Notes: generated by a model not told the origin, from the sequence alone. 64,000 bases of DNA from Kofleriaceae bacterium (GCA_018057825.1 JAGPCY010000001.1:372001-436000); one strand, 5' to 3'; numbered from the stretch's first letter, positions 38,998 to 49,025 are shown. Numbers and translations: made by a program.

Positions 38998-41898
38998 TTA
39001 GCGGCGCCGGCGCCGGCGGGTGACCAGGGCCACCGCGGCGCCCAGGCCGACGGCGACCAGGCTGCCGCCGGGACCGGAACCGGTCGAGCAGCAACCGCCG
39101 CTGTCGTCGCCGGTGTCCTCCTCGATCGCGCAGGTCGCCGAGCAGCCGTCGCCGCTGGCGGTGTTGCCGTCGTCGCATTGCTCGGCGCCGTCCATCGCGC
39201 CGTTGCCGCACGCGCCGGGCGCCGACCGCAGGCCGACGATGCACACGTCGTCGAGCGTCCAGCCGCCGAACTGGAGGCCCTGGTCGCTGGTCAGCGCGAA
39301 CTCGAGCTGGACCGAGCCGTCGGCCGCGGCCAGCGACAGGTCGACGTCGTGGAACCGCCACTCGCGGTCCCGGTGGTGGGTGTTGGACTCGTCGCCGTTG
39401 TTGCTGTTGAGGTTGCTCCACACCTCGTCGCCGTCGGCGAAGATCGAGGCCTGGTCGAAGAAGCCGTCCTCGACGTTGAGCCAGCGCTTGTACTGCAGGC
39501 GCACGGTGGCGAACCCGGTGGTGTCGATGACCGGGGTCCGGGCCCGGACCGTGGAGCCGGCCTCGTACTGGCCGACGCCGTCGGTCAGCGCGGTGCCGAA
39601 CACCTTGGTGCCCGAGGCGGCGACTCGGGGATCGCCGCCGGCGCCGGTGGGCGTCGCCAGTTCCCAGGTGTCGCGGCCGCCGCCGCTGGCGGCGTGCGAC
39701 CAACCCGGATCGGTCTCGAAGTCGGTGCAGTAGATCGGCTCGACCGCGCCGACGTAGACCTGGTAGAACGGGTCGGCCGGGTTGAAGGGGTAACGGTTCA
39801 GGTTGCCCTCGAGGTTGAGCTCGAGGCTCCACTCGACGATCGTGCCGTCGGGCTGCGCCGGGATGGTCGCGACCATCGCGTCGCCGGTGCGGGTCATCGT
39901 CACGAGCTGCGGGTTGGGGTTGCTGGCGACCCGCCAGGTCACCGTGGCGGCGTCGACCTCAGGGGCCGGGCAACCGGCGAACTCGCCGCCGACCGCGACC
40001 GAGATCTGGAGCCCGCCGTCCTCGCTGCGGCTGACCGTCGGCGCGTCGGCGCCGGACGCCTGGCCGGCGCCGATGGCCAGGCCGTGGGCGCCGAAGGCCT
40101 GGCGGATCAGGCACAGGTTGGGCGTGCCGTTGTCGAGGTTGCCGTCGTCGTCGTCCTCGGCCAGGGCCTCGACGAAGGTCGACGGGAGGTCCGAGGCGCG
40201 GCTGATGACCGCGTAGAAGATCGCGTCGGCCTTGGCCACCCCGGGGCCGGCGCCGAACTCGGCGATCATCGCCTTGCGCAGATCCCACAGCGTGCCGCCG
40301 ATGATCTCGCCGTCGTTGTGCGGCTCCCCGGTGGTGTCCTGGGGCCAGCGGCGATCGCGAGTCGGATCGAGGTGGCGTAGCGCGTTGTCGTTGAAGAAGA
40401 AGCCGCGGCCCATGCCGGGGTCGGCGGTGATGGTCGCCGCCAGGTAGTCGGACACGCCCTCGGACAGCGCGCGATCGAAGGCGCCGGCCCCGGGGATGAT
40501 CGAGTTGGCGTGCAGGGAGTGGCCGAACTCGTGGTAGACGACGTCGGCCAGGCGGCCGGTGTTCTCGCACTGCGTCGACGCCCGGAAGAAGTGGATGTCG
40601 TCGCCGGTCGAGAAGGCGTTGCAGGTGTCGTTCTCGTTGACCGTGGCCGAGAGTTGCTGATCGAGGTACGGGTGGTTGGGGTCGATGTTGGTCCGGACGT
40701 AGTCCTTGACCTTCAGCGCCGCGACGTAGGTCGTGAGCTGGGCGTCGTCGGCGGCGACCGTCGAGCGATCCCACACCGCCGTTCCACCCGGCGCCACCGT
40801 CAGGGTCGCGCTGGCCACTGCGCCAGCGGCGTTGTTGATCCGGACGTACTCGCCGGCCAGGGCGGTCGTGACCTGGGCCGAGGCCTCGCCGGCCCAGGTG
40901 ATCTGACCGGCGGCGTTGGACGGCGTCGTCGTCGTGCCGACCCGGAAGTTGGTGAACGGCACCGGCGCGTCGATCCGCGGCCGGCCGGGGTGGCGCTCGG
41001 CGACCCGGTAGCGGACCGCGCCGGTGGCGTAGCGCAAGAGGCTCTCGCGGGCGACCAGGGTGCCGTCGATGGCGTCGACGAAGACCCGCCACCGCCCGGC
41101 CGCGGCGGCGTCGCTCGTGTGGACGTCGAGGCTCACCACCGGGCGCGACGCGACCACGCCGTCGGCGCCGAAGAGCGGCAGGATCCGCACCGCCGGATCG
41201 ATCGCGGCGACCTTGGTCGGCCTGCCGATCGCGCCCTCGATCCAGGCCCGGGCCTTGACGCTGGCGCTGCCCGGCGCGACCGGCGCGCCCGGGACGACCA
41301 CCGCGCGGGCGTCGATCGCCGACGAGTTGATCACGATGATCCGATCCTGCTTGAACAGGAAGCCGACCGAGGCGCCGAGGATCGGCCGGCCCTGGTGGCG
41401 CTGCGCGAAGGCCACGGTCCGCATCGGCAGGCCGTGCACGCTGCCGTGGACCTGGTTGGTGATCAGCTCGAAGTCGTCGACGGTCGCGCCCGGGGCGAAG
41501 AGCGCGAGCTGTTCGGCCAGGACCGCCTTGGCGGCGGCGAGCGCGGCGTCGGCCGAGACCATCGCGCCGGGGGCGGCGATGCCCTGGCCCCACAGCCGAT
41601 GGGGCGCGCCCGACGCCGTGTCCCACATCCCCTGCCAGCGGCCGTGGCGGGCCACGAACTGCGCGAAGCTCCGCTCGTGTTGCTTGGGCACGGTCGCCAT
41701 GACCAGGCGATGGGTGCGGGCGGGCAGGCCGGTCGCCACCAGATCGTGACCGGACGCGTTGATGAGCGGGCTCTCCACGACGTGGGGCGTGGCCTGGGCC
41801 GACCCGGCGGCGGCCAAGGTGCCAGCCGCGATCGCGGCCAACGTGCGAGCCGACAGCGTACGGGCGAACAGCGAGCGAGCGAACTGCGTGCGCGGCAT
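38998..41898 (-). CDS. Secreted M36 (fungalysin-like) metallopeptidase with MYXO-CTERM-like tail
   Basis: A 966-residue secreted zinc protease. A signal peptide (cleavage near QATPH) precedes an FTP-like propeptide (about 60-300). The catalytic motif is HEFGH at 456-460 with third ligand candidate Glu480 in LSEGVSDYL, the M36 pattern. A beta-rich region (about 640-880, with SAASGGGRDTWEL-type strands) may aid binding. Near the C-terminus is a Myxo-disulfide repeat (CGNGAMDGAEQCDDGN...DGCSATC), then CCSTGSGPGG, a hydrophobic helix and six Arg residues: the arrangement of a MYXO-CTERM surface-anchoring signal. It likely digests extracellular protein at the cell surface, fitting a predatory or scavenging lifestyle (inference). 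The ATG at 41898 begins the signal peptide. Confidence 0.92.
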   Translation of the reverse strand: MPRTQFARSLFARTLSARTLAAIAAGTLAAAGSAQATPHVVESPLINASGHDLVATGLPARTHRLVMATVPKQHERSFAQFVARHGRWQGMWDTASGAPHRLWGQGIAAPGAMVSADAALAAAKAVLAEQLALFAPGATVDDFELITNQVHGSVHGLPMRTVAFAQRHQGRPILGASVGFLFKQDRIIVINSSAIDARAVVVPGAPVAPGSASVKARAWIEGAIGRPTKVAAIDPAVRILPLFGADGVVASRPVVSLDVHTSDAAAAGRWRVFVDAIDGTLVARESLLRYATGAVRYRVAERHPGRPRIDAPVPFTNFRVGTTTTPSNAAGQITWAGEASAQVTTALAGEYVRINNAAGAVASATLTVAPGGTAVWDRSTVAADDAQLTTYVAALKVKDYVRTNIDPNHPYLDQQLSATVNENDTCNAFSTGDDIHFFRASTQCENTGRLADVVYHEFGHSLHANSIIPGAGAFDRALSEGVSDYLAATITADPGMGRGFFFNDNALRHLDPTRDRRWPQDTTGEPHNDGEIIGGTLWDLRKAMIAEFGAGPGVAKADAIFYAVISRASDLPSTFVEALAEDDDDGNLDNGTPNLCLIRQAFGAHGLAIGAGQASGADAPTVSRSEDGGLQISVAVGGEFAGCPAPEVDAATVTWRVASNPNPQLVTMTRTGDAMVATIPAQPDGTIVEWSLELNLEGNLNRYPFNPADPFYQVYVGAVEPIYCTDFETDPGWSHAASGGGRDTWELATPTGAGGDPRVAASGTKVFGTALTDGVGQYEAGSTVRARTPVIDTTGFATVRLQYKRWLNVEDGFFDQASIFADGDEVWSNLNSNNGDESNTHHRDREWRFHDVDLSLAAADGSVQLEFALTSDQGLQFGGWTLDDVCIVGLRSAPGACGNGAMDGAEQCDDGNTASGDGCSATCAIEEDTGDDSGGCCSTGSGPGGSLVAVGLGAAVALVTRRRRRR

Positions 41899-41983
41899 GG
41901 AGCCTCCGAGGCTATTGGATGCCACCGCCCGGCGATCGGTCACAACCGCGGCCGCCTGACAGCCGTCAACACGGTTGCGCGGG

Positions 41984-44869
41984 CTACGTCGCGGTCCAGG
42001 TAGCCGGGATCACGTCGATGTTCGTCGATGGCCGGGCCGCGCATCGCGCCGCCAGCGTCCGCAGGAGCGCGCCGCCCAGCTCAGGCCAGCGAGCCAGGGC
42101 GGCGGTGAAGGCCTCGGTCGACAGGGTGAGGACCTCGACCGGCTCGGAGGCGAGGACGGTGCGCGAGCGGGACGCCTGCTCGAGCACCCCGAGCTCACCG
42201 ATCAGCTCCCCGGGACCGAAGGCGAGCGCCGGCTCGCCCGCGGCGGTCAGGTGCCCGGTCAAGACGACGTACATCGCGTCGCTGGCGGCGCCCGCCTCGA
42301 CCAGGAGCGCGCCCGCGGCCAGGTGGCGGCGCGGCGCGGCGATCGCCAGGGCCTCGACGTGTTCGCCGCCGAGATCGTCGAAGAACGCGCACCGGCGCAG
42401 GGCCGCCAGCCCCGGCTCGTGAGCGGCGCGCTCGCCGGCCAGGAGCGCGGCCAGCCAGGGATCGACCGCGGCCAGCCCGGCGCGGTCACCATCGCCGGTC
42501 GGAGGTCGCAGCGAGGCCTCGAGCAGGTCCAGCACCGGCAGCGGCGCGGTGGCGACCTCCTGGAACAGATCGAGGGCGCGCCGGCGCAACGGCTCGGGGG
42601 CGTCGAGCATGCGCCGACCGGCGGCCAGGAGCGGCAGCGGGTCGCGACCGGCCGCCGCGGTCGTGAGCGCGGCCGCGCTGACCACCCGGCGGGTCGCGCG
42701 CACGATGGCCCGGGTCAGCTCGCCGTGGTGGAGCGGCGACCGACCGACGGCGCGGGCCGCCACCAGCGCGGCCAGCGCGGCGCGCTCGCGCTCGAGGCAG
42801 GCGTCGGCCAGCGCCACCGTCGGCGCTCGCCCGGCGCGGGCGTGGCCGGCCAGGCTGCGCAGCGCCGCGGCTCGGACGTCGGCGTCGGGGTCGGCGGCCA
42901 GCCGCCACACCAGCGGGCCGGGGGCCACGGCCGCGGCCCGCGCGCGGGCCAGCGCGGCCCGGCCGTCGCGATCGATCGCGCCGATCCGCTCGAGCACCGC
43001 GGCCGCCTGGCGCTCGTCGAGATCGGCGACCACCGCGGCGGCGTCGCGATCGCCGGCGACCAGCGCCGCGATCAGCTCGGCCAGGGCCGCCGGGCCACCG
43101 GCGCTGGCCGCGGTCAGGGCGTGGCCCCGCGCCGGCCCAGCCAGCGCGGAGGCGATCGCCGCGTCGTAGCCGGGTGGCGGATCGCCGCGGGCGATGCGCG
43201 CCGCCCACGCGCCGTCGCGCCCGACCAGCTCGAGGACGATCGCGGCCCGCTCCGCCGGCGTGGCCAGGCCGACCTCGGCCCGGGCCGCGCGGATCGCCCG
43301 CGCCACGTCGGCGTCGGCCGCGCGGCCGGCGTCCTGGGCGGCCAGCGCGTCCTTGGCCCGGTGGGCGGCCAGCGCCGCGAGTCCAGCGACCCGGGCCGTC
43401 GGATCGTCCTCGATCGCCACCGCGGCCACCAGCTCGGCGGTGGCAGCGGCGTGGGGGCGGCGGGTCGCCAGCTCGTACAGCGCGCGGCGCACCGCGGGAT
43501 CGTCGTGGGCCAGGTGTCCGGCCAGCTCGTCGGCGGCGCCGCCGGTGCGATACAGCGCGGCCGCGGCCAGGGCGCCGCTGGGGCCACCGCTGGCGTCGAC
43601 GACGCGGCGCAGCTCGTCGAGATCGACCCCGGGGGCCGCCGGGCCGCCGAGGGCGACCGCGCGCATGCCCAGGGGCGCGGCCAGCGCGGCGACGAAGGCC
43701 CGCGCCGCCCGTCGCAGCGACCATGCCAGCACCAGCGCGGTCGCGGTCACCGCCGCCGCGAACCGGACCGGATGAAAGAGCACGTCGGTGCCGATGCCGA
43801 CCAGGATCAGCGCGCCGGCGGCGGCCCCGATCGGCGTGAACAGCCCGCGCAAGAGCACCTTCCATCGCGCCCGCGGCGCCGGCGGCAGCGCCGACAGCGA
43901 CACCTCCTGGCCGGTGCGCGCGGTCGCCGAGCGCAGGACCTTCTCGCCGGTGCGGAGCGCCGCGACGCTGGCGAAGCCGGGCGCGATCACCAGGGCCAGC
44001 GAGCCGAGGGCGGTCAGCGCCGGGTGGATCGCGACCGTGACCGGCAACCGCTGGCTGGTCAGGAGCCGCGGGATCACCAGCGCCTGCAGCACGAGCTGGA
44101 TCGCGTGGGTGCCGCCGTGGAACAGGCTGACCGCGGTGGCCAGCGCGCCGCCGGTGTACGCGGCCTTGAGCGCGGCGCCGAAGCGGAACTCGAGGGCGGT
44201 CGCGATCGCGGCCTCGGCGATCGCCGCGAGCGCGAGCCACGCCAGAAGCGATCGGTGATCGCGGGCCAGACCTGGGCTGGCGCCGGGTGGGGCGGCCATG
44301 CCGGGGGCGCCACCGCGGGCCAGGGCGCGCTGGGCGGCGATCGCCGCCGCCACCGCGATCAGGGCGACCACCGCCGCCAGCCGGGGCACCGCGGCCGCAC
44401 CCATGCGGCTGGTCACCGCCGCGGCAGCGAACCCGGCCACCGCACCGCCGGCGGTGATCGCGGCGCCGGCCCGCGGCAACATGCGGCGGGCGTCGCGGCC
44501 GGCCACCGAGGCCGCGACGGTGTTCCACAGCGCGACGTTGGCGACCGAGCCGAGGGTGGTCGTGAGCAGCGTGATCGCGAAGGGCCACGGACCGCCCCGC
44601 GCGACGAGCGGCGGGGCGATCGCCGCGGCGACCGTCAGGCCCAGCCCGACCGCGACGTCGACGGTCGCCGACGGCGCGCGCCCGGTGGCGGCGTCGTACA
44701 CCAGCGTGCCGAGGGCGAAGGCCACCGCCTGGCTGACCAGGAGCACCGGGATCCAGCCGGCGCCGTAGGTCGCCAGGAACGCGCCCTCGGCGTAGGCCCG
44801 CAGCGCGATCGCGGCGACGTTGACCGCGAAGATCATCGCGACGCCGCGGCGGAACGCGGCGCGATTCAC
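41984..44869 (-). CDS. NTT-like nucleotide transporter fused to HEAT repeats and cyclic nucleotide-binding domain
   Basis: A 961-residue membrane protein. Residues 1-420 are about ten hydrophobic helices in the style of the ATP/ADP translocase (NTT/Npt) group, with the recognisable stretch GEKVLRSATARTGQEV and ARWKVLLRGLFTPIG. Residues about 430-800 are Ala/Leu-rich HEAT-like repeats. The last ~130 residues are a cyclic nucleotide-binding fold (FFDDLGGEHVEALA, VEAGAASDAMYVVLTG, GPGELIGELGVL, SRTVLASEPVEVL). Such fusions are known in Myxococcota and other bacteria; exchange of nucleotides regulated by a cyclic nucleotide is a reasonable inference. Start is GTG at 44869, overlapping the upstream CNB gene by four bases. 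Confidence 0.8.
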   Translation of the reverse strand: MNRAAFRRGVAMIFAVNVAAIALRAYAEGAFLATYGAGWIPVLLVSQAVAFALGTLVYDAATGRAPSATVDVAVGLGLTVAAAIAPPLVARGGPWPFAITLLTTTLGSVANVALWNTVAASVAGRDARRMLPRAGAAITAGGAVAGFAAAAVTSRMGAAAVPRLAAVVALIAVAAAIAAQRALARGGAPGMAAPPGASPGLARDHRSLLAWLALAAIAEAAIATALEFRFGAALKAAYTGGALATAVSLFHGGTHAIQLVLQALVIPRLLTSQRLPVTVAIHPALTALGSLALVIAPGFASVAALRTGEKVLRSATARTGQEVSLSALPPAPRARWKVLLRGLFTPIGAAAGALILVGIGTDVLFHPVRFAAAVTATALVLAWSLRRAARAFVAALAAPLGMRAVALGGPAAPGVDLDELRRVVDASGGPSGALAAAALYRTGGAADELAGHLAHDDPAVRRALYELATRRPHAAATAELVAAVAIEDDPTARVAGLAALAAHRAKDALAAQDAGRAADADVARAIRAARAEVGLATPAERAAIVLELVGRDGAWAARIARGDPPPGYDAAIASALAGPARGHALTAASAGGPAALAELIAALVAGDRDAAAVVADLDERQAAAVLERIGAIDRDGRAALARARAAAVAPGPLVWRLAADPDADVRAAALRSLAGHARAGRAPTVALADACLERERAALAALVAARAVGRSPLHHGELTRAIVRATRRVVSAAALTTAAAGRDPLPLLAAGRRMLDAPEPLRRRALDLFQEVATAPLPVLDLLEASLRPPTGDGDRAGLAAVDPWLAALLAGERAAHEPGLAALRRCAFFDDLGGEHVEALAIAAPRRHLAAGALLVEAGAASDAMYVVLTGHLTAAGEPALAFGPGELIGELGVLEQASRSRTVLASEPVEVLTLSTEAFTAALARWPELGGALLRTLAARCAARPSTNIDVIPATWTAT

Positions 44870-45252
44870 GGCGCCTCGCGCAGCCGCGCGGCCAGCCGCC
44901 GCGCCAGGGCGGTGGTCGCCCCCGGGTGCTCGGCCAGGACGTCGAGGAAGTCGTCGACCGCCAGCTCGAGCACCACCGCCGCGCCGACCGCGCGCGCGGT
45001 CACCGGCGCGCCGCCGAACCCGCCGAGCGCGCCGATCAAGGCTCCGGGCCCGATCGGCGAGCCGTCGACGGTCACCGCGCCCTCGGCCACCACCGCGATC
45101 ACGTCCGAGCCGTCGCGGCGGGTGGTGAGCGTGGCCTCGGCCGCCAGGCGGCGGAGCGTCGCCCGCGCGGCCAGCGCCACCAGCGCCGGCGCCGGCACCT
45201 CCGCCAGGATCGCGGCGCGCGCCAGGGCCTCGGCCCGCGCCAGCGCGTCCAT
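44866..45252 (-). CDS. Small cyclic nucleotide-binding domain protein
   Basis: A 128-residue stand-alone CNB-like protein. It follows the CNB strand order: ILAEVPAPALVALAARATLRRL, TTRRDGSDVIAVVAEGAVTV, IGPGALIGALGGFG, AVVLELAVDDFLDVLAEHP. The phosphate-binding cassette is degenerate (no clear GE...RA), so binding of cAMP or cGMP is uncertain. Its start codon overlaps the stop of the heptad-repeat gene by one base (TAATG), and its stop overlaps the transporter start (GTGA), giving a tightly coupled three-gene operon in which the transporter carries its own CNB domain. Confidence 0.75.
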   Translation of the reverse strand: MDALARAEALARAAILAEVPAPALVALAARATLRRLAAEATLTTRRDGSDVIAVVAEGAVTVDGSPIGPGALIGALGGFGGAPVTARAVGAAVVLELAVDDFLDVLAEHPGATTALARRLAARLREAP

Positions 45253-45656
45253 TACGCCTTCTTGGCCAGGATCTTCTTCTGGTTGGCGAGGATCGAGCGC
45301 TGGTTGGCGAGGATCGCGTCGAGCTTCTTGCCGTTGGCGGCGAGCTGCTTCTGGTTGCCGAGCACCAGATCCAGCTTCTTGCCGTTCCCGGCGATGGCGT
45401 CGAGCTTGCCCTGGTTCGCCATGATCTTCTTCTGGTTGGCCAGGATCGCGTCGAGGCGCTTGCCGTTGGCGGCGATGGCGTCGAGCTTGCCCTGGTTGGC
45501 CATGATCTTCTTCTGGTTGGCCACGATCGTGTCGAGCCGCGCCTGATTGCCGGCGATGGTCGCCTGGTTGGTGAGGATGCGCTCCTGGTTGGCGAGGATG
45601 CGCTCCTGGTTGGCGATCATCGTGGATTGGTTCGCGAGGACGGTGTCGTCGGACAT
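45252..45656 (-). CDS. Asn/Gln heptad-repeat (coiled-coil) protein
   Basis: A 134-residue protein made almost wholly of seven-residue units of the type I-[LM]-A-N-Q-x-x (ILANQERILANQER, KKIMANQGKLDAI, KRLDAILANQ), about 17 units from residue 6 to the end. Hydrophobic residues recur at heptad spacing, so a long, polar-cored coiled coil is likely; the Asn-Gln pair recurs at the same position. The repeats are also visible as direct DNA repeats in this stretch. The ATG at 45656 gives MSDDTVLAN; a longer leader upstream is poorly conserved. It is the first gene of an operon with the CNB and transporter genes. No family recognised; it could scaffold or couple those proteins. Confidence 0.75.
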   Translation of the reverse strand: MSDDTVLANQSTMIANQERILANQERILTNQATIAGNQARLDTIVANQKKIMANQGKLDAIAANGKRLDAILANQKKIMANQGKLDAIAGNGKKLDLVLGNQKQLAANGKKLDAILANQRSILANQKKILAKKA

Positions 45657-45732
45657 GGTGGTTCCCCCCGGGTGGTGCGGCGCCATCATCGGCTGGCCGC
45701 CGGGCCTGGGCAACTGGCCACGGCCGCGACCG

Positions 45733-46770
45733 TCACAGGCCCTGGTTCATGAGGTAGTTGCAGGCCGCCGCCGAGATGATGTCACCCTCGGCCGCCGGGC
45801 AGCACACGTCGATCCCGGCGGGCCCGTTGAACTGGTTGGTGTGGGCGCACACCTTGGCGCCCTTCGACGGGTAGTAGTACAGCCAGAAGAAGCACATCTC
45901 GTCGTCGACGCCCTCGCCGAAGCCGACCCGGCGGCCGGTGTCGTTCACGTAGGTGCAGGTGAAGCGGAACCCACCCTCGGTCGGGATCTGGAACACCGGC
46001 GCGTGGTAGACGGTCTCGGGCTCGTCCCACGAGAAGTTGGTCGGGGCGTAGACCGGCGTCCCGGGGTCGTCGGCGCTGGTGGCGATCGCGACCTGGACGT
46101 CGGTGCCGAGCTCGTGGGTGTGGCCGGTGATCGCGAAGACGTTGGAGCCGCCCAGACCCTGGAGCGGCAGGTAGGTCGGGCCCACGGTCTGCGCGGTCGG
46201 CCGCGACGGCAGATCGATGTCGGGCGTGCCGGCGAAGATGAAGTCGGCCTCCTGGTTGGCACCGAGGACGGTGCGGAACTCGGCGGTCGCGGTGACGGCG
46301 ATCGGCTCCTCGGTGGCGTTGACGTAGTGCAGCTCCAACCGGACGAGCTGATCGGGCTTGAGGGTGAAGACCACGCCGTCGGGCAGGGTCAGGGTCTCGT
46401 CGGCGCGCTGGGTGATCATGAGCGGCGCGCCGTTGTTGGGATCGAGGGTCCCCGTGAACGGCTGGCAGTCGTAGGGCTCGCGGCGCTCGGGGCCGTCGGC
46501 CTTGCGGTAGACGATGAAGTGGTGCGAGGCGTCGCCGAGGACGTTGTGGATCTCGTGGACCTGGATGTTGTCGACGTTGCCGAGCTTGACCTCGACACAC
46601 TTGGTGCCCTCCTGGCCGGGCGGGATCGTGTACGGCCCCCAGGTCGCGCGGTAGGTCCCGGTGGTGAAGCTGGCGTCGGGCGCGGCGTCGGGGCCCGACG
46701 AGCCGCCGCCGCCGCCGCACGCGGCCACGAGGAAGACAGAGAGCGCGAGCGAGCGAGGCGACGGACGCAT
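45733..46770 (-). CDS. Copper type II (PHM/DBH-like) monooxygenase-fold lipoprotein
   Basis: A 345-residue lipoprotein (lipobox VAAC, Cys18, Gly/Ser tether). The mature part matches the two-domain copper monooxygenase fold: a Cu-H site with His83 and His84 in SHHFIVYR, plus His148 in LELHYVN, and a Cu-M site with His217 and His219 in TGHTHELG and Met292 in DDEMCFFW. Thus every expected copper ligand is in place, and disulfide-forming Cys pairs are also visible. Related eukaryotic enzymes hydroxylate peptides or dopamine; the bacterial substrate is unknown. Divergent from isocitrate dehydrogenase with about 70 bases between starts. Confidence 0.83.
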   Translation of the reverse strand: MRPSPRSLALSVFLVAACGGGGGSSGPDAAPDASFTTGTYRATWGPYTIPPGQEGTKCVEVKLGNVDNIQVHEIHNVLGDASHHFIVYRKADGPERREPYDCQPFTGTLDPNNGAPLMITQRADETLTLPDGVVFTLKPDQLVRLELHYVNATEEPIAVTATAEFRTVLGANQEADFIFAGTPDIDLPSRPTAQTVGPTYLPLQGLGGSNVFAITGHTHELGTDVQVAIATSADDPGTPVYAPTNFSWDEPETVYHAPVFQIPTEGGFRFTCTYVNDTGRRVGFGEGVDDEMCFFWLYYYPSKGAKVCAHTNQFNGPAGIDVCCPAAEGDIISAAACNYLMNQGL

Positions 46771-46840
46771 CGGGGCAGTATCGCCAAGGCGCCGCGGCAA
46801 GTCGAGGCCGGTCCCGCACCGGCGGTGGTATGACCCGGCC

Positions 46841-47884
46841 ATGACCACCGCAGCAGTCCCGACCGCGACGCTCATCGAAGGTGACGGCATCGGCCCCGAG
46901 ATCTCGGCCGCCACCGTCGAGGTGGTCGCTGCTGCCGGCGGCCGCGTCACCTGGGACCGGCAGCTCGCCGGGATGACGGCCGCCGCGCAGGTCGGCGAGC
47001 CGCTGCCGGCCGCCACCCTCGAGTCGATCACCCGCAATCAGCTCGCGCTCAAGGGTCCCCTCGGCACGCCGATCGGCGCCGGGTTCCGCTCGGTCAACGT
47101 CGCCCTGCGCCAGCACTTCGACCTGTACGCCAACCTGCGCCCGGTGCGGACCCTCGCCGGGGTGCCGGCCCGCTACACCGGCGTCGACATCGTCATGGTC
47201 CGCGAGAACACCGAGGACCTCTACGCCGGCGTCGAGCACTACGTCGACCCGCGCCGGACCGCCGCCGAGTCGATCGCGATCATCACCCGCTTCGGCTCCG
47301 AGCGGATCATCACCTACGCCTTCGAGTACGCCCGGCGCCACGGTCGCAAGCGGGTGACGCTGGTCCACAAGGCCAACATCTTGAAGCTGTCCAACGGCCT
47401 GTTCCTCGACACCGGCCGCGAGCTGGCCAAGCGCTACCCCGACCTCATCTTCGACGACATGATCGTCGACGCCACCGCGATGAAGCTGGTGGTCGCGCCC
47501 GAGCGGTTCGACGTGATCGTCACGATGAACCTGTTCGGCGACATCCTGTCGGATCTGTGCGCCGGCCTGGTCGGCGGCCTGGGGGTCGCGCCGGCGGCCA
47601 ACCTCGGCGCCGGCGAGGGCGGGGTCGGCGTCGGCTGCGCGATCTTCGAGGCGGTCCATGGCACCGCGCCCGACATCGCCGGCCAGGGCGTGGCCAACCC
47701 GACGGCGCTCATGCTGTCGGCCGCGATGCTCCTCGACCATATCGGGCAGGACGCCGCGGCGGCGCGCCTGCGGGCCGGCGTGGCCCAGGCCCTGACCTCG
47801 CCGGCGACCCGGACCCGCGATCTCGGCGGCACCGCGTCGACCCGCGCGTTCACCGCCGCGGTGATCGCGGCGCTACCCGAGTAG
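46841..47884 (+). CDS. NAD-dependent isocitrate dehydrogenase-type enzyme
   Basis: A 347-residue beta-decarboxylating dehydrogenase of the isocitrate/isopropylmalate family. [10 protein letters not shown] near residue 12, [18 protein letters not shown] around 88-105, the substrate loop [16 protein letters not shown] around 120-137, [12 protein letters not shown], and the signature [17 protein letters not shown] around 230-246 are all present. The NTEDLYAG loop favours isocitrate over isopropylmalate. It would serve the TCA cycle in the cytoplasm. The ATG at 46841 is chosen; codons upstream belong to the divergent gene's promoter region. Confidence 0.93.
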   Translation: MTTAAVPTATLIEGDGIGPEISAATVEVVAAAGGRVTWDRQLAGMTAAAQVGEPLPAATLESITRNQLALKGPLGTPIGAGFRSVNVALRQHFDLYANLRPVRTLAGVPARYTGVDIVMVRENTEDLYAGVEHYVDPRRTAAESIAIITRFGSERIITYAFEYARRHGRKRVTLVHKANILKLSNGLFLDTGRELAKRYPDLIFDDMIVDATAMKLVVAPERFDVIVTMNLFGDILSDLCAGLVGGLGVAPAANLGAGEGGVGVGCAIFEAVHGTAPDIAGQGVANPTALMLSAAMLLDHIGQDAAAARLRAGVAQALTSPATRTRDLGGTASTRAFTAAVIAALPE

Positions 47885-48002
47885 CGCCCGACGCGCGCCC
47901 GACGCGCGCCCCGCGGGCCTTGCGCGGTGTCGGGGTGGCCGGGTAGATCGCGGGGCGAGCGCGTCCGGTCGGGCGCGCGTCCCGTCCCGAGGAGAACCCA
48001 TC

Positions 48003-48932
48003 GTGCGCACCAAGATCGTCGCCCCGTTCATCGCGCTGCTGATCGCCCTGATCGCGCTGCCGGCCTGCAAGAAGGCCGCGGACCTCGCCAAGTACAAGGA
48101 GCAGGCCATGGCGCTGGTCGCGCAGTACGCGCCTCAGTTGAAGGACCTGCTCGGCAAGACCGAGGGCCTGTCGGCCCGCGTGAAGTCCCTGCCGGTGACC
48201 GTCCCCGGCCTCGACAAGGTCGCGGCCCTGATCGAGAACAACAAGGGCGCGATCGCCAAGCTCCAGGGCCTGGTCGATCAGCTCCCCGGCAAGACCGCCG
48301 ACGCCATCAAGGCCGGCAAGAAGGCCGACGTCGAGGCGCTCCTGACCTCGACCACGACCGAGCTCGGCAACGGCGTCAGCAAGCTCGGCACCGACCTGGC
48401 CAACGCCGAGAAGGAGGTCGGCGCCCTCGAGGAGGCCGCCAAGCAGCTCGCCGCGGCGCCGCCGGCCACCGGCGACTTCGCCGAGAAGCTCTCGACCGGG
48501 TTCGAGCTCAAGGGCGCGGCCACCGGCATCGAGAGCCAGCTCGTGGCGTTCCTCAAGGACGCCGCCCGCCCGGTCGACAAGGACACCTGGTGGAACTTCG
48601 ATCGCCTGACCTTCGCCGCCGGCGGCGCCGACCTCGACCTGGCGACCTCGAAGGACCAGCTCACCAACATCGCCGAGATCCTGAAGGCGTTCCCGGCCGC
48701 GACGCTCAAGATCGGCGGCTACACCGACAACACCGGCGCCGCCGACGCCAACAAGAAGATCAGCCAGGCCCGCGCCGACGCCGTGGTGAAGGAGCTGGTC
48801 ACCCTCGGCGTCGACGCCAAGCGCCTCGCGGCCGAGGGCTACGGCCCCGAGTACCCGGTGTGCGCGGCCAACGACACCGACGAGTGCAAGGCGCAGAACC
48901 GCCGGATCGCGGTGCGCGTCACCGCCAAGTGA
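48003..48932 (+). CDS. OmpA-family lipoprotein
   Basis: A 309-residue lipoprotein with lipobox LPAC (Cys22). The middle (about 25-190) is helical and Lys/Ala-rich, probably a coiled coil. The C-terminal ~110 residues are an OmpA-type peptidoglycan-binding domain: [21 protein letters not shown], then [26 protein letters not shown], and EGYGPEYPV...QNRRIAVRV, with the Asp/Arg contacts of the family. It would tether the outer membrane to the wall. GTG at 48003 starts the signal peptide. A Cys pair (CAANDTDEC) lies in the OmpA domain. Confidence 0.9.
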   Translation: MRTKIVAPFIALLIALIALPACKKAADLAKYKEQAMALVAQYAPQLKDLLGKTEGLSARVKSLPVTVPGLDKVAALIENNKGAIAKLQGLVDQLPGKTADAIKAGKKADVEALLTSTTTELGNGVSKLGTDLANAEKEVGALEEAAKQLAAAPPATGDFAEKLSTGFELKGAATGIESQLVAFLKDAARPVDKDTWWNFDRLTFAAGGADLDLATSKDQLTNIAEILKAFPAATLKIGGYTDNTGAADANKKISQARADAVVKELVTLGVDAKRLAAEGYGPEYPVCAANDTDECKAQNRRIAVRVTAK

Positions 48933-49025
48933 AGGCGTCCCGCGCCGCGCGGTGGACGCAGCGGCGATGATCGAGACGGCGGGGCTGCGGCTCCGCCGTC
49001 GGCGGTTTCGTGGCCACAGCGTGGC

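Noticed and set aside
41975..45424. Long open frame on the + strand opposite the transporter and CNB genes
   Set aside because: Arg/Gly/Ala-rich antisense shadow typical of high-GC DNA; the minus-strand genes have clear domains and coupled starts.
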